Both the position numbers and the translations under genes were made by a program. A stretch of 64,000 bases of DNA from an uncultured Alphaproteobacteria bacterium (GTDB taxonomy: Bacteria > Pseudomonadota > Alphaproteobacteria > Micropepsales > Micropepsaceae): contig CAIUCH010000054.1 in assembly GCA_903897605.1 (NCBI GenBank), positions 62,001 to 126,000 on the forward strand. Direction: 5' to 3'. Below the pieces are notes generated by a model. It was not told where the DNA came from. It did not search any database and saw only the letters and a list, made by a program, of their open reading frames with translations. This document shows positions 28,443-38,560 of the stretch, in pieces; position 1 is the stretch's first letter; each line of letters opens with the position of its first letter.

Positions 28443-29539
28443 TGGGATTCAAATGCGGCATCGTCGGACTGCCCAATGTCGGCAAGTCCACGCTCTTCAA
28501 TGCGCTGACTCAGACGGCGGCGGCGCAGGCGGCCAATTATCCCTTCTGCACCATCGAGCCCAATGTCGGCGATGTCGCGGTACCCGATCCGCGACTTGAC
28601 ACCCTGGCGAAGATCGCCGGCTCGGCCGAAATCATTCCCACCCGCATCACCTTCGTCGATATCGCCGGCCTGGTGCGCGGCGCATCGAAAGGCGAAGGGC
28701 TGGGCAACCAGTTCCTGGCCACCATCCGCGAAGTCGATGCCGTGGCCCATGTGCTGCGCTGTTTTCAGGACGACGACATCACCCATGTCGAAGGCCGCAT
28801 CGATCCCATCGGCGACGCCGAAGTGGTGGAAACCGAATTGATGCTGGCGGATCTGGAAAGCCTGGAAAAGCGCATCAAGCCGCTGGAGAAGAAGGCCAAT
28901 TCCGGCGAGAAGGAAGCCAAGGAACAGCTGGCGCTGATGATGAAGGCGGTGGTCCTGCTGCGCGAAGGCAGGCCGGCGCGGCAGGCGGAGCTGTCGGCGG
29001 AGGAACGCGCGCCTTACAGCCAGCTGGGCCTGATGACTGCCAAGCCGGTGCTTTACGTTTGCAATGTCGAGGAAGCCTCGGCGGCGAACGGCAATGAATT
29101 CTCCAAGAAAGTGGAAGCCAAGGCCAAGGCGGAAGGCGCCCGCGCCGTAGTGATCTCCGCCAAGGTGGAAGAAGAGATCGCGCAACTGCCCAACGAAGAG
29201 CGTAAGGATTTCCTGGACTCCATCGGTTTGGAAGAACCCGGCCTGAACCGCATGATACGGGTGGGTTATGATCTTTTGGGTCTGCTGACCTTCTTCACTG
29301 TCGGCCCCAAGGAAACCCGCGCCTGGACCGTGACCAGGGGCAGCCGCGCGCCCCAGGGCGCCGGCGTGATCCATACCGATTTCGAGCAAGGCTTCATCCG
29401 CGCCGAAACCATCGCCTTTCCCGACTATGTTTCGGGCAAGGGCGAAGCGGGGGCGCGCGACGCCGGCAAATTCCGCTTGGAAGGCAAGGACTACGTCATC
29501 GCCGATGGCGATGTGATGCATTTCCGGTTCAACAATTGA
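28442..29539 (+). CDS. ychF: Redox-regulated ATPase YchF
   Basis: YchF is an Obg-type P-loop protein that prefers ATP and binds ribosomes. The 365-residue product has Walker [10 protein letters not shown], switch segments around [10 protein letters not shown] and [17 protein letters not shown], a coiled-coil insert (residues about 135-180) and a C-terminal TGS domain ending [10 protein letters not shown]. It is coupled to pth by a one-base overlap. A degraded second copy of its last 15 codons lies downstream, after a palindromic element. Confidence 0.97.
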   Translation: MGFKCGIVGLPNVGKSTLFNALTQTAAAQAANYPFCTIEPNVGDVAVPDPRLDTLAKIAGSAEIIPTRITFVDIAGLVRGASKGEGLGNQFLATIREVDAVAHVLRCFQDDDITHVEGRIDPIGDAEVVETELMLADLESLEKRIKPLEKKANSGEKEAKEQLALMMKAVVLLREGRPARQAELSAEERAPYSQLGLMTAKPVLYVCNVEEASAANGNEFSKKVEAKAKAEGARAVVISAKVEEEIAQLPNEERKDFLDSIGLEEPGLNRMIRVGYDLLGLLTFFTVGPKETRAWTVTRGSRAPQGAGVIHTDFEQGFIRAETIAFPDYVSGKGEAGARDAGKFRLEGKDYVIADGDVMHFRFNN

Positions 29540-29550
29540 CACGCAAAGCG

Positions 29551-29687
29551 TGTCATCCCCGGCCGAGTGCCGATGCCTAGCATCGGCGCAAGGGGAAGGG
29601 GATCCAGGTGCTCAACAAATGTGCCTGTGGGAACGCCTGGATTCCCTTCCCTTCGCGTTGCTGCCGCAACACTCAGCCGGGAATGAC
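29551..29687. repeat. REP-like palindromic element, TCATCCCCGG family, complete copy
   Basis: It begins TGTCATCCCCGGC and ends GCCGGGAATGACA, with GGGGATCCAGG answered by CCTGGATTCCC inside, like the copy at 3287-3427. It lies 11 bases after the ychF stop codon. The 338-base stretch from 29540 to 29877 holds only this element, the ychF relic and a second element. Confidence 0.85.
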
Positions 29688-29705
29688 AAAATGGGAAGCA
29701 TGGCC

Positions 29706-29753
29706 GATGTCGTCGCCGACGGCGGCATGATGCATTTTTGGTTCAACAATTAG
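29706..29753 (+). pseudogene. Relic copy of the ychF 3' end
   Basis: Sixteen codons read DVVADGGMMHFWFNN followed by TAG, against [15 protein letters not shown] and TGA at the end of the real ychF (29492-29539). By hand about 37 of 48 bases agree. It has no start or body of a gene. The copy lies on the far side of the palindromic element from ychF. Confidence 0.75.
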
Positions 29754-29767
29754 CCGCCGCTCTCACC

Positions 29768-29869
29768 TGTCATGGCCCGCCGGAGTGCGGGCCACCCAGT
29801 TGCAACCCGCGCAACCATTGAAACCGTGCCCTTCGTCATCTGGATGGCCCGCATTTGCGGGCCATGACA
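29768..29869. repeat. Palindromic element, ATGGCCCGC family
   Basis: TGTCATGGCCCGC at the left is the inverse of GCGGGCCATGACA at the right, and an inner CCACCCAG is answered by CTGGATGG. It separates the ychF relic from the aldolase gene on the other strand and could terminate both. Confidence 0.85.
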
Positions 29870-29877
29870 AGGAGAGT

Positions 29878-31935
29878 TCAGCGTAGACTCGCTTCAATAT
29901 TGCCGCCATCGACAGTGACAACCGCTGCCGTGGTCTTGGTGGCGGTGGCGAGATAGACGAAGGCGTCGGCGACATCGTCCGCCGTCACTTCGCGCTTCAA
30001 GAGATTGCCCGCCATGTAGTCGGCTTCGCTGAGGCCGCGCGCCTTGGAGCGCGCCGCCACCATGTCGTCGGTCAGCAATCCGGTGCGGATGCGGTCGGCA
30101 TTCACGGCATTGGCGCGGATGCCATCCTTGCCGTGATCCAGCGCATATTGCTTGACCAGGAACAGGGTCGCCGCCTTGGGCAGGCCGTAAGGCCCGAAAT
30201 CCTTACCCGGATTGACCGCCTGCTTGGAGGTGTTGAACAGCAGGCAGCCATAGGTGCCCTGGGCCTGCATGATGCGCACGGCGTTCTGCGCCACGCTCTG
30301 ATGTGCCCAGAAATTCAGTTCGAAACTCTTGCGCAAGATCTCGTCATCGACCGTGCCGATGGTGCCCTGCCAGGCCGCGCCCGCGTTGGAGACCACGATG
30401 TCGACGCCGCCAAAGGCCGCGACGACTTGATCGAATGCCGCTTTGACGCTGGCCGGGTCGGTGACGTCGCAGGCCACCGCCAGCGCCTTGCCGCCGATCT
30501 TTTTCGCCACCGCTTTGGCGGCATCCAGATCGCGGTCCAGGATCGCCACTTCGGCCCCTTGCCCGGCCATCGCTTTTGCGGTCGCCGCGCCGATGCCGGA
30601 GCCGCCGCCGGTGACCACCGCCACCTGACGGGCCAGGGATTTCTCGTTCGACTTGCCCAGCTTGGCCTGTTCCAGCGACCAATATTCGACTTCGAACATG
30701 TCGTATTCGCTGATGCATTTGTATTGGCCGATCGCTTCGGCATCGGCGATCACGGCAATGGCGTTCTCGGCGATGTCGGCGGCGATGGCGGCGTCCTTGG
30801 CGGTGGCGCCGATCCCGAACATGCCCACGCCCGGCACCAGAATCACGCGCGGCAGTGGATCGAGCTCCTTTTTCTTCACCGGGCTCTTGGCGTTGTTGCG
30901 GGCGAAATAATCGTGATAGCGGGCGACAAAAGCATCCGCCGCGGCGCGCACTTCGCCCACCCATTCACCCAGCTTGCCGGCGTCCGGCGCGGGCACGATC
31001 ATCGGCCAGTTCTTGGTGCGGATGGTGTGATCCGGCGTCACCACGCCTTGTTGGCTGTAACGCGCCAGTTCCGCGCCGTTCACATAGTCGAGGATCTTGG
31101 AATTGGTGCGAAAATCCAGGATCTGCCGCTTGGCGCTTCCCGCCATCGCGTTTTTCTCCAGGGCGACGGCCCCGCGCAAGATCGGCGCGATCTCCGGCAC
31201 CGACGCAATCTTGGCCGGAAGCGTGCCCTTGGCCAACGGCTTGCGCTGACGGCCCAGCCGGTCTTCCGCCAGGGTGACGAATTCGATCATGCGGCTATAG
31301 GCCTGCTCCGCCGTGGCGCCGACCGTGAAGATGCCGTGCTGCAACAGCACCAACCCTTCGACCTTGGGATTCTTGTCGAACACATCGGCCACCGACTTGG
31401 CCAGGGCAAAGCCGGGAATGGTGTAGGGCACATAGGCAACACGGTCGCCATAGACTTCGCGCACCACCATCTCGCCATCGGGCTGATCGGTCAGCGCCAA
31501 CACGGCGGTCGAATGGGTATGGTCGATGAATTTGTGCGGCAGGAAAGCGTGCAACAAGGTTTCGACCGACGGATTGGGCGAACTGGAATCCAACAGATTG
31601 ATGCGCTGGAAATTGACCATGTCCTCGTCGGACAGTTTGGGCAGCGCCCGCAGCTTGCGCAGCGGTTCCAGACGCACCGCCGGCAATCCCGCAGGCTCGA
31701 TGCTGCCCATGTCCCAGCCGGAACCCTTGATGCAGATCACCTCCACATCCTCGCCCAGCATGTCCTTCATCACGGTTTTCACAGAGGTGTTTCCGCCGCC
31801 ATGCAGCACCAACCGAGGATCGCTGCCCAACAGCCGCGTGGTATAGGTGCGCACCGCCAGATCGGCATTGACGCCTTTGGGGGCATAACGCGTCACGAAT
31901 TCCTGGACTTCGGTGGCGGACCAGCGCGATTGCAT
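29878..31935 (-). CDS. Class II aldolase / short-chain dehydrogenase fusion (RhaEW-like)
   Basis: The 685-residue product is a two-domain enzyme. Residues 1 to about 400 form a class II aldolase with LVLHGGGNTSVK near 45, HTHSTAVLAL and LLQHGIFTVG supplying Zn-binding His. From about 430 there is an SDR with VAVVTGGGSGIGAATAKAM and catalytic YGLPK near 580. The known relative RhaEW cleaves rhamnulose 1-phosphate and oxidises lactaldehyde. No rhamnose genes are here; instead mtnA, apt and mtnP lie just upstream on the same strand. I infer that it may cleave methylthioribulose 1-phosphate (or 5-deoxyribulose 1-phosphate) to DHAP and an aldehyde that the SDR then converts. Confidence 0.85.
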   Translation of the reverse strand: MQSRWSATEVQEFVTRYAPKGVNADLAVRTYTTRLLGSDPRLVLHGGGNTSVKTVMKDMLGEDVEVICIKGSGWDMGSIEPAGLPAVRLEPLRKLRALPKLSDEDMVNFQRINLLDSSSPNPSVETLLHAFLPHKFIDHTHSTAVLALTDQPDGEMVVREVYGDRVAYVPYTIPGFALAKSVADVFDKNPKVEGLVLLQHGIFTVGATAEQAYSRMIEFVTLAEDRLGRQRKPLAKGTLPAKIASVPEIAPILRGAVALEKNAMAGSAKRQILDFRTNSKILDYVNGAELARYSQQGVVTPDHTIRTKNWPMIVPAPDAGKLGEWVGEVRAAADAFVARYHDYFARNNAKSPVKKKELDPLPRVILVPGVGMFGIGATAKDAAIAADIAENAIAVIADAEAIGQYKCISEYDMFEVEYWSLEQAKLGKSNEKSLARQVAVVTGGGSGIGAATAKAMAGQGAEVAILDRDLDAAKAVAKKIGGKALAVACDVTDPASVKAAFDQVVAAFGGVDIVVSNAGAAWQGTIGTVDDEILRKSFELNFWAHQSVAQNAVRIMQAQGTYGCLLFNTSKQAVNPGKDFGPYGLPKAATLFLVKQYALDHGKDGIRANAVNADRIRTGLLTDDMVAARSKARGLSEADYMAGNLLKREVTADDVADAFVYLATATKTTAAVVTVDGGNIEASLR

Positions 31936-31947
31936 CTGCGGGAACCT

Positions 31948-33030
31948 TCAGGTTTTCGGGAAGAGGCTCGTTAAGCCTTCGGTGGTGGCGGCGCAAGTGC
32001 CGCGCTCGGTGATCAAGCCCGTCACCAGCCGCGCAGGCGTGACGTCGAAACCGGGATTGGCGGCAGTGCTGCCGGGAGCGGCGATGTCCACCGTGGCAAT
32101 CTGCCCGTTTGGCAAGCGGCCCGTCATTTTCAACACTTCATCCTGCGAACGCTCCTCGATGGGAATATCGCCGCCGCTGGCAAGGGACCAGTCGATGGTC
32201 GAGCTGGGCAGCGCGACATAAAAGGGCACGTTGTTATCCTTGGCGGCCAGCGCCTTCAGATACGTGCCGATCTTGTTGGCGACATCGCCATTGGCGGTGA
32301 CCCGGTCGGTGCCCACGATCACCAGATCGACCTGGCCCGCCTGCATGTAATAGCCGCCGGCATTGTCGGCCAGCACCGTGTACTTGACGCCATGCCCGCC
32401 CAACTCGAAAGCGGTGAGCGACGCGCCCTGGCCGCGCGGACGGGTCTCGTCCACCCAGACATGCAGTGGGATGCCAGCATCATGCGCCAGATAGATTGGC
32501 GCCAGTGCGGTGCCGTAATCCACCGTCGCCAGCCAGCCGGCATTGCAATGAGTGAGAATGTTGACGGTCTGGCCGGATTTCTTGTCCGCGATCTCGCGGA
32601 TGATCTTCAGGCCATGTTCGCCGATGGCCATCGACATCGCCACATCTTCGTCGGCGATGGCGGCGGCTTCCTTCCAGGCCAATTTCGCCCGCTCGGCACG
32701 GGGCTGGTTCAGCAGCGCATCACGCATCCGCCCCAGCGCCCAGCGCAGATTGATCGCGGTGGGCCGGGTCTGCGCCAACATATCGTGGATGCGGGCAAGA
32801 TTTTCGTCCGATGCGTCCCGCCGCATCGCCAGCGCCAAGCCATAGGCACCCACTGCGCCGATCAGGGGCGCGCCCCGAGTCTGCATGGTGGAAATGGCGC
32901 GCGCCGCGTCATCGGCCGAGCGCAGAGCCAAGGTGACGAATTCATGCGGCAATTTGGTCTGGTCGATGATGCCGAAGGCATCCTCGCCAATGGGCCAGAC
33001 CGAGCGGTAATGCTTGCCGTTGATCTTCAT
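31948..33030 (-). CDS. mtnA: Methylthioribose-1-phosphate isomerase
   Basis: MtnA converts 5-methylthioribose 1-phosphate to the ribulose form in methionine salvage. The 360-residue product has [19 protein letters not shown], the catalytic Cys in [28 protein letters not shown] and the catalytic Asp in [18 protein letters not shown], all diagnostic against the related eIF2B subunits. It overlaps the upstream GST by four bases and is followed 12 bases later by the aldolase fusion, so the genes form one unit. Confidence 0.95.
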   Translation of the reverse strand: MKINGKHYRSVWPIGEDAFGIIDQTKLPHEFVTLALRSADDAARAISTMQTRGAPLIGAVGAYGLALAMRRDASDENLARIHDMLAQTRPTAINLRWALGRMRDALLNQPRAERAKLAWKEAAAIADEDVAMSMAIGEHGLKIIREIADKKSGQTVNILTHCNAGWLATVDYGTALAPIYLAHDAGIPLHVWVDETRPRGQGASLTAFELGGHGVKYTVLADNAGGYYMQAGQVDLVIVGTDRVTANGDVANKIGTYLKALAAKDNNVPFYVALPSSTIDWSLASGGDIPIEERSQDEVLKMTGRLPNGQIATVDIAAPGSTAANPGFDVTPARLVTGLITERGTCAATTEGLTSLFPKT

Positions 33031-33605
33031 GACGGCTTGACGGCCGTGGCCTTCATGGAAGGGTGCTCGCAGAATTTCGCGTACCAGGTGGCCAAATTGG
33101 GACGGGAACTCTTCCAGTCAAGGTCAGGCTGGCGGAAATCGATATAGCCAAGGGCGCAACCGACCGCGATTTCACCGATCAAGGGCGGATCGCTGAATTG
33201 GGTATGCTCCAGCGCATCCATGCCGGCCAACATTGCCGCCATCTGACGCGTCCGGATTTTGACCGGGGCAGGATCTTCGCGCCCGAGAATTGAATACATC
33301 ACCGCCGCTTCCCCGACCCCGTCGCCCAGTGACTGCAGGGTCAGCGCTTTCCAGCGGCTGGACTCCCTGGGAAAGAATTTCGCACCGCCGAGATGATCGA
33401 GATATTCGCAGATCACCCGGCTGTCGATCACGACGGTGCCGTCATCCAGCGTAAGAGCCGGAATCTTGCCCAGCGGATTGATCTTGCGGAACCCCTCGTC
33501 ACTGAGCGGAAGAATGTCGATCACTTCCAGCGTCAGCCCCAGGGCATGCGCAATCACGCAGGCCTTGCGGGCGAAAGGCGACAGGGGGTTGCCGTACAGC
33601 TTCAA
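33027..33605 (-). CDS. Glutathione S-transferase family protein
   Basis: The 192-residue protein starts [20 protein letters not shown], with the Ser of SPF at the usual catalytic place, then [14 protein letters not shown] (cis-Pro) and [12 protein letters not shown], which binds the gamma-glutamyl group. A helical C-terminal domain follows. It lies inside the mtn unit, one base after apt and overlapping mtnA. GSTs appear near mtnA in several alphaproteobacteria; a direct part in salvage, for example handling a reactive aldehyde, is only a guess. Confidence 0.9.
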   Translation of the reverse strand: MKLYGNPLSPFARKACVIAHALGLTLEVIDILPLSDEGFRKINPLGKIPALTLDDGTVVIDSRVICEYLDHLGGAKFFPRESSRWKALTLQSLGDGVGEAAVMYSILGREDPAPVKIRTRQMAAMLAGMDALEHTQFSDPPLIGEIAVGCALGYIDFRQPDLDWKSSRPNLATWYAKFCEHPSMKATAVKPS

Positions 33606-33606
33606 C

Positions 33607-34134
33607 TTAATGACCTTCGAACGAAACCAGCGTGTTCACGGGCTTGCCCAAGGCGCGCAGCTTGGCGGCGCCGCCCAACTCGGGAAGATCGATGACAAAG
33701 GAACAGCCGATCACTTGCGCGCCGGCGCGTTCCATCAGGCGGATACCAGCGCTGGCGGTGCCACCAGTGGCGATCAGATCGTCGACCAAAAGAATATGTT
33801 CGCCAGGCTTGAAGGCATCGATGTGAATCTCGACCCGGTCCTGGCCATATTCCAGGGCATAGCTTTCACCGATTACGGTATAGGGCAGCTTGCCCTTCTT
33901 GCGGACCGGCACGAAGCCGACAGACAGCTGATGCGCCACCGCGCCGCCCAGGATGAAGCCGCGCGCTTCCAGCGCCGCCACCTTGTCCACCCGCACACCG
34001 GCATAAGGCTGCACCAATTCATCGACCGCGCGGCGGAAAGCGCGGGCATTGCCCAGCAAGGTGGTGATGTCACGGAACATGATGCCCGGCTGGGGATAGT
34101 CGGGAATGGTGCGGATTGTGTCGCGGAAATCCAT
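33607..34134 (-). CDS. apt: Adenine phosphoribosyltransferase
   Basis: Apt recycles adenine to AMP with PRPP. The 175-residue product has [41 protein letters not shown] and the PRPP-binding [19 protein letters not shown] 34134 is preferred because the longer frame runs back through mtnP. It starts five bases after the mtnP stop. The pairing is logical, since MtnP releases adenine from methylthioadenosine. Confidence 0.96.
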   Translation of the reverse strand: MDFRDTIRTIPDYPQPGIMFRDITTLLGNARAFRRAVDELVQPYAGVRVDKVAALEARGFILGGAVAHQLSVGFVPVRKKGKLPYTVIGESYALEYGQDRVEIHIDAFKPGEHILLVDDLIATGGTASAGIRLMERAGAQVIGCSFVIDLPELGGAAKLRALGKPVNTLVSFEGH

Positions 34135-34139
34135 CAGGC

Positions 34140-35018
34140 TTATCCCTTTTTCAAAATGCGGCCCACCACGGCGTCGAGTTTGGCGGCAAGCACCGGATCG
34201 CGCTTGTCCGGCGACGTCACCACCGCCATGTCGAGCATGGTTTCGACGCCGAGCGGGCAAGGCTGGCGCTCCGGTCCCAGCTTGGGCGCCACCGCCATGA
34301 TCAGGCGGCGGGCGTTCTCGGCATTCTGGTGCATCACCTTCATCACGGCGTCCACCGTCACATGGTCATGGGTCTCGTGCCAGCAATCATAATCGGTCAC
34401 CATCGCCACGATGGCGTAAGGCAGCTCGGCCTCGCGCGCGAGCTTGGCCTCGGGCATCGCGGTCATGCCGATAACGCTGCAATCCCAGGAGCGGTAGAGA
34501 AAACTCTCCGCCTGGGTGGAGAATTGCGGCCCCTCCATGCAGATATAGGTGCCGCCTTCGGAATGATCGATCCGCTCTTCCCGCGCCGCCAGGGTCAGCG
34601 CGCCGGAAAGGCGCGGACAGACCGGATGCGCCATCGACAGATGCGCGACAAAGCCGGGGCCGAAAAAACTTTTCTCCCGCGCGAAGGTGCGGTCGATGAA
34701 CTGGTCCGCCATCACGAAGGTGCCGGGCGGCAATTCGGCCCGCAGCGATCCGCAGGCCGAGACCGAGATCACGTCGGTGACGCCGACGCGCTTCAACGCG
34801 TCGATATTGGCGCGGTAATTGATGCTGGTGGGGGTCTGGACGTGACCGCGGCCATGGCGCGGCAGGAACGCCATGTCGACGCCATGAAAGGTGCCAGTGA
34901 GAAGCTGGTCCGACGGCTCGCCCCACGGGCTTTTCACCGTCTGCCAGCGGGCGTTTTCCAGCCCGGGAATCTCATAGACTCCGGAGCCACCGATAACGCC
35001 AAGTACCGTTTTGGGCAT
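34140..35018 (-). CDS. mtnP: S-methyl-5'-thioadenosine phosphorylase
   Basis: MtnP splits methylthioadenosine (and, in some species, 5'-deoxyadenosine) into adenine and a ribose 1-phosphate derivative. The 292-residue product has [46 protein letters not shown] and [12 protein letters not shown], then [18 protein letters not shown], all typical of the MTAP family rather than general purine nucleoside phosphorylases. It is the first gene of the mtnP-apt-GST-mtnA-aldolase unit. Confidence 0.95.
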   Translation of the reverse strand: MPKTVLGVIGGSGVYEIPGLENARWQTVKSPWGEPSDQLLTGTFHGVDMAFLPRHGRGHVQTPTSINYRANIDALKRVGVTDVISVSACGSLRAELPPGTFVMADQFIDRTFAREKSFFGPGFVAHLSMAHPVCPRLSGALTLAAREERIDHSEGGTYICMEGPQFSTQAESFLYRSWDCSVIGMTAMPEAKLAREAELPYAIVAMVTDYDCWHETHDHVTVDAVMKVMHQNAENARRLIMAVAPKLGPERQPCPLGVETMLDMAVVTSPDKRDPVLAAKLDAVVGRILKKG

Positions 35019-35055
35019 ATTTTAATAGCGCTCCCGCTCACGCGGACGCGCAGCA

Positions 35056-35086
35056 AAAAGGGCGCTCCGTGAGGAAGCGCCCTTTT
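35056..35086 (-). terminator. Terminator after the bc1 operon
   Basis: AAAAGGGCGCT (35056-35066) pairs with AGCGCCCTTTT (35076-35086), an 11-base stem. Read on the minus strand the stem is followed by a T run, placing it downstream of petC and just before mtnP. Confidence 0.8.
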
Positions 35087-35100
35087 AACAGTAAGGAGCG

Positions 35101-35140
35101 GTTTGCCAAAGGCAAACAAAACGGTCCAGTGGACCGTTTT
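35101..35140. repeat. Palindromic element, AAACGGTCC family
   Basis: Two perfect hairpins are adjacent: GTTTGCC with GGCAAAC (35101-35117) and AAAACGGTCC with GGACCGTTTT (35118-35140). The second matches the hairpin inserted in the gre-like gene at 3531-3555. Confidence 0.75.
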
Positions 35141-35218
35141 GAGCGACGAACGCCCTGAGCGAAAGCGAAGGGCAGGCGTTGTCACAGAATAGTCGCAAGG
35201 TCCGCGACCGCTGCACAG

Positions 35219-36028
35219 TCAGTGCAAGTCAGCCCAGACCTTGCGATAGGCGGCGAATAGAAGCCCGGACAGCACCACCAGGAAGATCAGCACGGCAAAA
35301 CCCATGCGCTTGCGTTCTTCCATCTTGGTATCGGACGCCCAGGCGAGAAAGGTCGCCACGTCATGGGCTTCCTGCGCCACGGTGGCCTTGGTGCCGTCGG
35401 AATAGGTCACCGCATTGTCCACCAGCGGCGGCGGCATGGCGATATTCCAGCCTTCGAAATAGGGATTGTAGTATTTGCCATCGGTAACCTTGAAGCCCTT
35501 GGGCGGGGCCATGTTGAAGCCATAGGCAATCGAATAGACATAATCGGCGCCGCCTTCGCGCGCCTTTTCGATCATGGAAAGATCGGGGGGCAGCATGCCG
35601 CTATTGTTGGCGCGCGCCGCTTCCTCATTCGGGAAGGGCGGCGGGAATTTGTCGGCCAAGATGCCCGGACGCGTCAGGCGGTTGCCCTTGTCGTCGTTGA
35701 TTTCGCCCTTGTCGTTGGGATCGGCAGGAAGCTTGTAGCCCGCCGCGATCGCCTTGGCCTGCGGCTCGGTGAAGCCGGGGCCGCCCGCCTCGTCCAGATT
35801 GTGGAAGGCGATGTGATCCAGGCCGTGACAGGCGGCGCAGACTTCCTTGTAGACCTGGAAGCCGCGCTGCAGAGCGGCGCGATCATAGGTGCCGAACGGA
35901 CCGTTGAAGGAGAAGTCCCCGCTCTTGACTGGCAGGCGGGCGGTGTCGAGCGCCCAGGCCGGCGTCAATTCCGGCGCCGAGACGAGCAGGCCCAGGGCAA
36001 GGCCGAGGGGAAGAGCTGTGCTGCGCAT
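35219..36028 (-). CDS. petC: Cytochrome c1 of the bc1 complex
   Basis: Cytochrome c1 passes electrons from the Rieske protein to soluble cytochrome c. The 269-residue product has a signal peptide (ALGLLVSAPELTPAWA), the haem-binding CAACH, an axial-ligand Met in a conserved late segment (NIAMPPPLVDN), and a C-terminal anchor helix (RMGFAVLIFLVVLSGLLFAA) followed by a short cytoplasmic tail. ATG 36028 lies eight bases after petB. Confidence 0.96.
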   Translation of the reverse strand: MRSTALPLGLALGLLVSAPELTPAWALDTARLPVKSGDFSFNGPFGTYDRAALQRGFQVYKEVCAACHGLDHIAFHNLDEAGGPGFTEPQAKAIAAGYKLPADPNDKGEINDDKGNRLTRPGILADKFPPPFPNEEAARANNSGMLPPDLSMIEKAREGGADYVYSIAYGFNMAPPKGFKVTDGKYYNPYFEGWNIAMPPPLVDNAVTYSDGTKATVAQEAHDVATFLAWASDTKMEERKRMGFAVLIFLVVLSGLLFAAYRKVWADLH

Positions 36029-36036
36029 CGTGTATC

Positions 36037-37293
36037 TCACTCGGCAGGGGCCGCGGCGGGTTCGCCGAGCACGGATTGGGCAATGGACGTGGGAAGCTTC
36101 TTCGGGGTTTCGATCAGGCCGATGATCGGCATCAGGATCCAGAAAAAGAGGAAGTAATAGAACGTCGCCAGGCGCGCCGCCCAGATAAGCGGGATGCCCG
36201 CCACGGCGGCATCGACGCTCTGCGAACCGCAATAACCCAGGATCACGCAGACCACCGCGAAGGCCCAGAAGAATTGCTTCATCAGGGGACGGAAGCGGCA
36301 GGAGCGCACCCGGCTGGTGTCCAGCCAGGGAATGAAGAACAGGGTCACGATGGCGCCGCCCATCACCAGCACGCCCATCAGCTTGTTCGGGATCGAACGC
36401 AGCATGGCGTAGAAGGGCAAGAGGTACCATTCCGGCACGATATCCGGCGGCGTCACCAGCGGATTGGCCTGGACGTAATTGTCCGGATTGCCGAAGAAGT
36501 TCGGGGCATAGAAGACGAACACCGCGAACAGGAGGACGAACAGGCAGAGATAGAAGGCGTCCTTCACCGTGTAATAGGGATGGAAGGGCACCGTGTCCTG
36601 CGGGCTCTTCACATCGATGCCGAGCGGATTGTTGTTGCCCGGCACATGCAGTGCCCAGACATGCAGACCGACCACGCCGGCGATGATGAAGGGCAAGAGG
36701 TAATGCAGCGAGAAGAAGCGGTTCAAGGTGGCGTCGCCCACCGCGAAATCGCCCCACAGCCAGGTGGCGATCTGGGTGCCGACCAGCGGGATGGCGCTGA
36801 ACAGGTTGGTGATGACGGTGGCGCCCCAGAAGGACATCTGGCCCCAGGGCAGCACATAACCAAAGAACGCGGTCGCCATCATCAGCAGATAGATGAATAC
36901 GCCGATGATCCAGAGCAGTTCGCGCGGCGCCTTGTACGACCCGTAATAGAGCCCGCGAAACATGTGGATATAGACGGCGAGGAAGAACATCGAGGCGCCG
37001 TTGGAATGGATGTAGCGCATCAGCCAGCCGTAATTGACATCGCGCATGATGGCTTCGACCGAGTCGAAGGCCATGCCCGCATTCGCCACATAGTGCATGG
37101 CGAGCACGACGCCGGTGAGAATCTGCACCCCGAGGCAGAAGGTCAGGATGCCGCCGAAAGTGTACCAGATGTTCAAATTCCGCGGCGTCGGGAAAGTCTG
37201 CATCGTGTCATGCATCAACCGCGGCAGCGGCAGACGCTGATCAATCCACTTTTCGAAACCGGACTTGGGGTTATAGGTCGATGGACCGGACAT
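36037..37293 (-). CDS. petB: Cytochrome b of the bc1 complex
   Basis: The 418-residue membrane protein holds both b haems and the quinol sites. Visible marks are two pairs of haem-ligand His in the helices containing [18 protein letters not shown] and [16 protein letters not shown], the Qo-site PEWY ([15 protein letters not shown]), and about eight membrane helices. It ends with an Ala/Pro-rich tail. Start is ATG 37293; petA lies 11 bases upstream. Confidence 0.97.
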   Translation of the reverse strand: MSGPSTYNPKSGFEKWIDQRLPLPRLMHDTMQTFPTPRNLNIWYTFGGILTFCLGVQILTGVVLAMHYVANAGMAFDSVEAIMRDVNYGWLMRYIHSNGASMFFLAVYIHMFRGLYYGSYKAPRELLWIIGVFIYLLMMATAFFGYVLPWGQMSFWGATVITNLFSAIPLVGTQIATWLWGDFAVGDATLNRFFSLHYLLPFIIAGVVGLHVWALHVPGNNNPLGIDVKSPQDTVPFHPYYTVKDAFYLCLFVLLFAVFVFYAPNFFGNPDNYVQANPLVTPPDIVPEWYLLPFYAMLRSIPNKLMGVLVMGGAIVTLFFIPWLDTSRVRSCRFRPLMKQFFWAFAVVCVILGYCGSQSVDAAVAGIPLIWAARLATFYYFLFFWILMPIIGLIETPKKLPTSIAQSVLGEPAAAPAE

Positions 37294-37304
37294 TCTTATG
37301 CTCC

Positions 37305-37871
37305 TCAACCGACCTTGATGCGGGTGTCTGAAAGAAATGCGTAGGGCGGCACCGCCAGATTCTGCGGTGCGGGTCCTTTGCGGATGCGGCCGGACGCATC
37401 GTATTGCGAGCCATGGCAGTGGCAGAGCCAGCCGCCATATTCGCCTTCCGGCGACGCCGGCGTGGAAACGGTGGGGGTGCAACCCAGATGGGTGCAGACG
37501 CCGATCAGGACCAGCCATTCCGACTTGATGACGCGCTCATCATCGGTGGCCGGCGCGCTGTCGGGCTTGTTGGCGTTGCGCGCCAATGGATCGGGAAGGC
37601 TGCTGACATCCACCGCCTTGGACGAGGCGATCTCGGCGGGCGTGCGGCGGCGCACGAACAAGGGATGGCCGCGCCATTTATAGACGATCTGCTGGCCGGG
37701 CTGGACGCTGGCGATATCGATCTCGGTGGTGGCCATGGCGAGCGCCGCGGCGGTCGGGTTCATCTGGTCAATGAACGGCCATGCCGTGGCGGCGGCGCCG
37801 ACGACGGCCATCGCGCCCGACGCCACATAGAGAAAATCGCGGCGTGTTCCATCCATTGTCGTTGCTGTCAC
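37305..37871 (-). CDS. petA: Rieske iron-sulfur subunit of the bc1 complex
   Basis: The Rieske protein takes electrons from quinol at the Qo site. The 188-residue product has a twin-Arg export signal ([20 protein letters not shown]) that stays as a membrane anchor, and the two cluster-binding boxes CTHLGC and CHCHGS. GTG 37871 is preferred because AAGGTG lies eight bases upstream; ATG 37856 would give a product five residues shorter without a ribosome site. It is the first gene of petABC. Confidence 0.96.
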   Translation of the reverse strand: MTATTMDGTRRDFLYVASGAMAVVGAAATAWPFIDQMNPTAAALAMATTEIDIASVQPGQQIVYKWRGHPLFVRRRTPAEIASSKAVDVSSLPDPLARNANKPDSAPATDDERVIKSEWLVLIGVCTHLGCTPTVSTPASPEGEYGGWLCHCHGSQYDASGRIRKGPAPQNLAVPPYAFLSDTRIKVG

Positions 37872-38080
37872 CGGGATCACCTTCTTTAAAGCAGTCTGAG
37901 ACTGGAAACTGGCGTAAGGAAAACTCTCGTGGCGGAAGTGCAAAGCCCCTGCTGACGGAATAGCCCGAAACGCGTCCGTTGGCGCGGTAAAATAGAGAGT
38001 CGAATTTCGAGGGTCTTGCGGCACGATGCCGCAGAAAATGCCTTTTCTGCCCGTATCTTGGGCCCACAAGGGAGACGATT

Positions 38081-38560
38081 TTGCGTCTGGCGCTCTACCA
38101 GCCTGACATTCCACAGAATGCCGGATCGCTGATGCGGCTTTGCGCCTGCCTGGGGGTGGCGATGGACATTATCGAGCCCTGTGGGTTTCTCCTCACCGAC
38201 CGCAATTTCCGCCGGGCCGGGATGGATTACTGGGCCGGGACCGACCTTTGCCGGCACCCATCCTGGGAGGAGTTCCGGGACCACGCCCCCGGCCGGTTGC
38301 TGCTGCTGACCACCAAGGCCGCCCAGCCTTATGCCGGCTTTGCCTTCCACGCGAGCGACACCCTGATTCTGGGCCGTGAAAGCGCGGGGGTGCCCGAAAC
38401 CGTGCATCAGGGGGTCGATGCCCGGCTGCTGATTCCCATGCGTCCGGGCATGCGCTCGATCAATGTCGCCCAGGCGGCGGCAATGGTGCTGGGCGAGGCC
38501 TTGCGCCAGACTGACTTGTTCCCGGGGGGCACCGGCCAGGAAAATAATCGGCCATCATGA
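38081..38560 (+). CDS. trmL: tRNA (cytidine(34)-2'-O)-methyltransferase
   Basis: TrmL is a small SPOUT methyltransferase that modifies the wobble base of tRNA-Leu. The 159-residue product has LYQPDIPQNAGSLMRLCACL, LILGRESAGVPETV and IPMRPGMRSINVAQAAAMVL, the three SPOUT motifs forming the knotted SAM site. The start is TTG 38081 with AAGGGAG upstream. It overlaps the TerC-like gene by four bases and is divergent from petA, a linkage seen in many alphaproteobacteria. Confidence 0.93.
   Translation: MRLALYQPDIPQNAGSLMRLCACLGVAMDIIEPCGFLLTDRNFRRAGMDYWAGTDLCRHPSWEEFRDHAPGRLLLLTTKAAQPYAGFAFHASDTLILGRESAGVPETVHQGVDARLLIPMRPGMRSINVAQAAAMVLGEALRQTDLFPGGTGQENNRPS

Noticed and set aside
29550-29753. 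A 67-residue open frame after ychF
   Set aside because: It runs through the palindromic element and ends in the ychF relic; it has no ribosome site or family match of its own.
35219-36757. A long 512-codon frame covering petC and part of petB
   Set aside because: Only its last 269 codons are cytochrome c1; the upstream part is petB read in the wrong frame.
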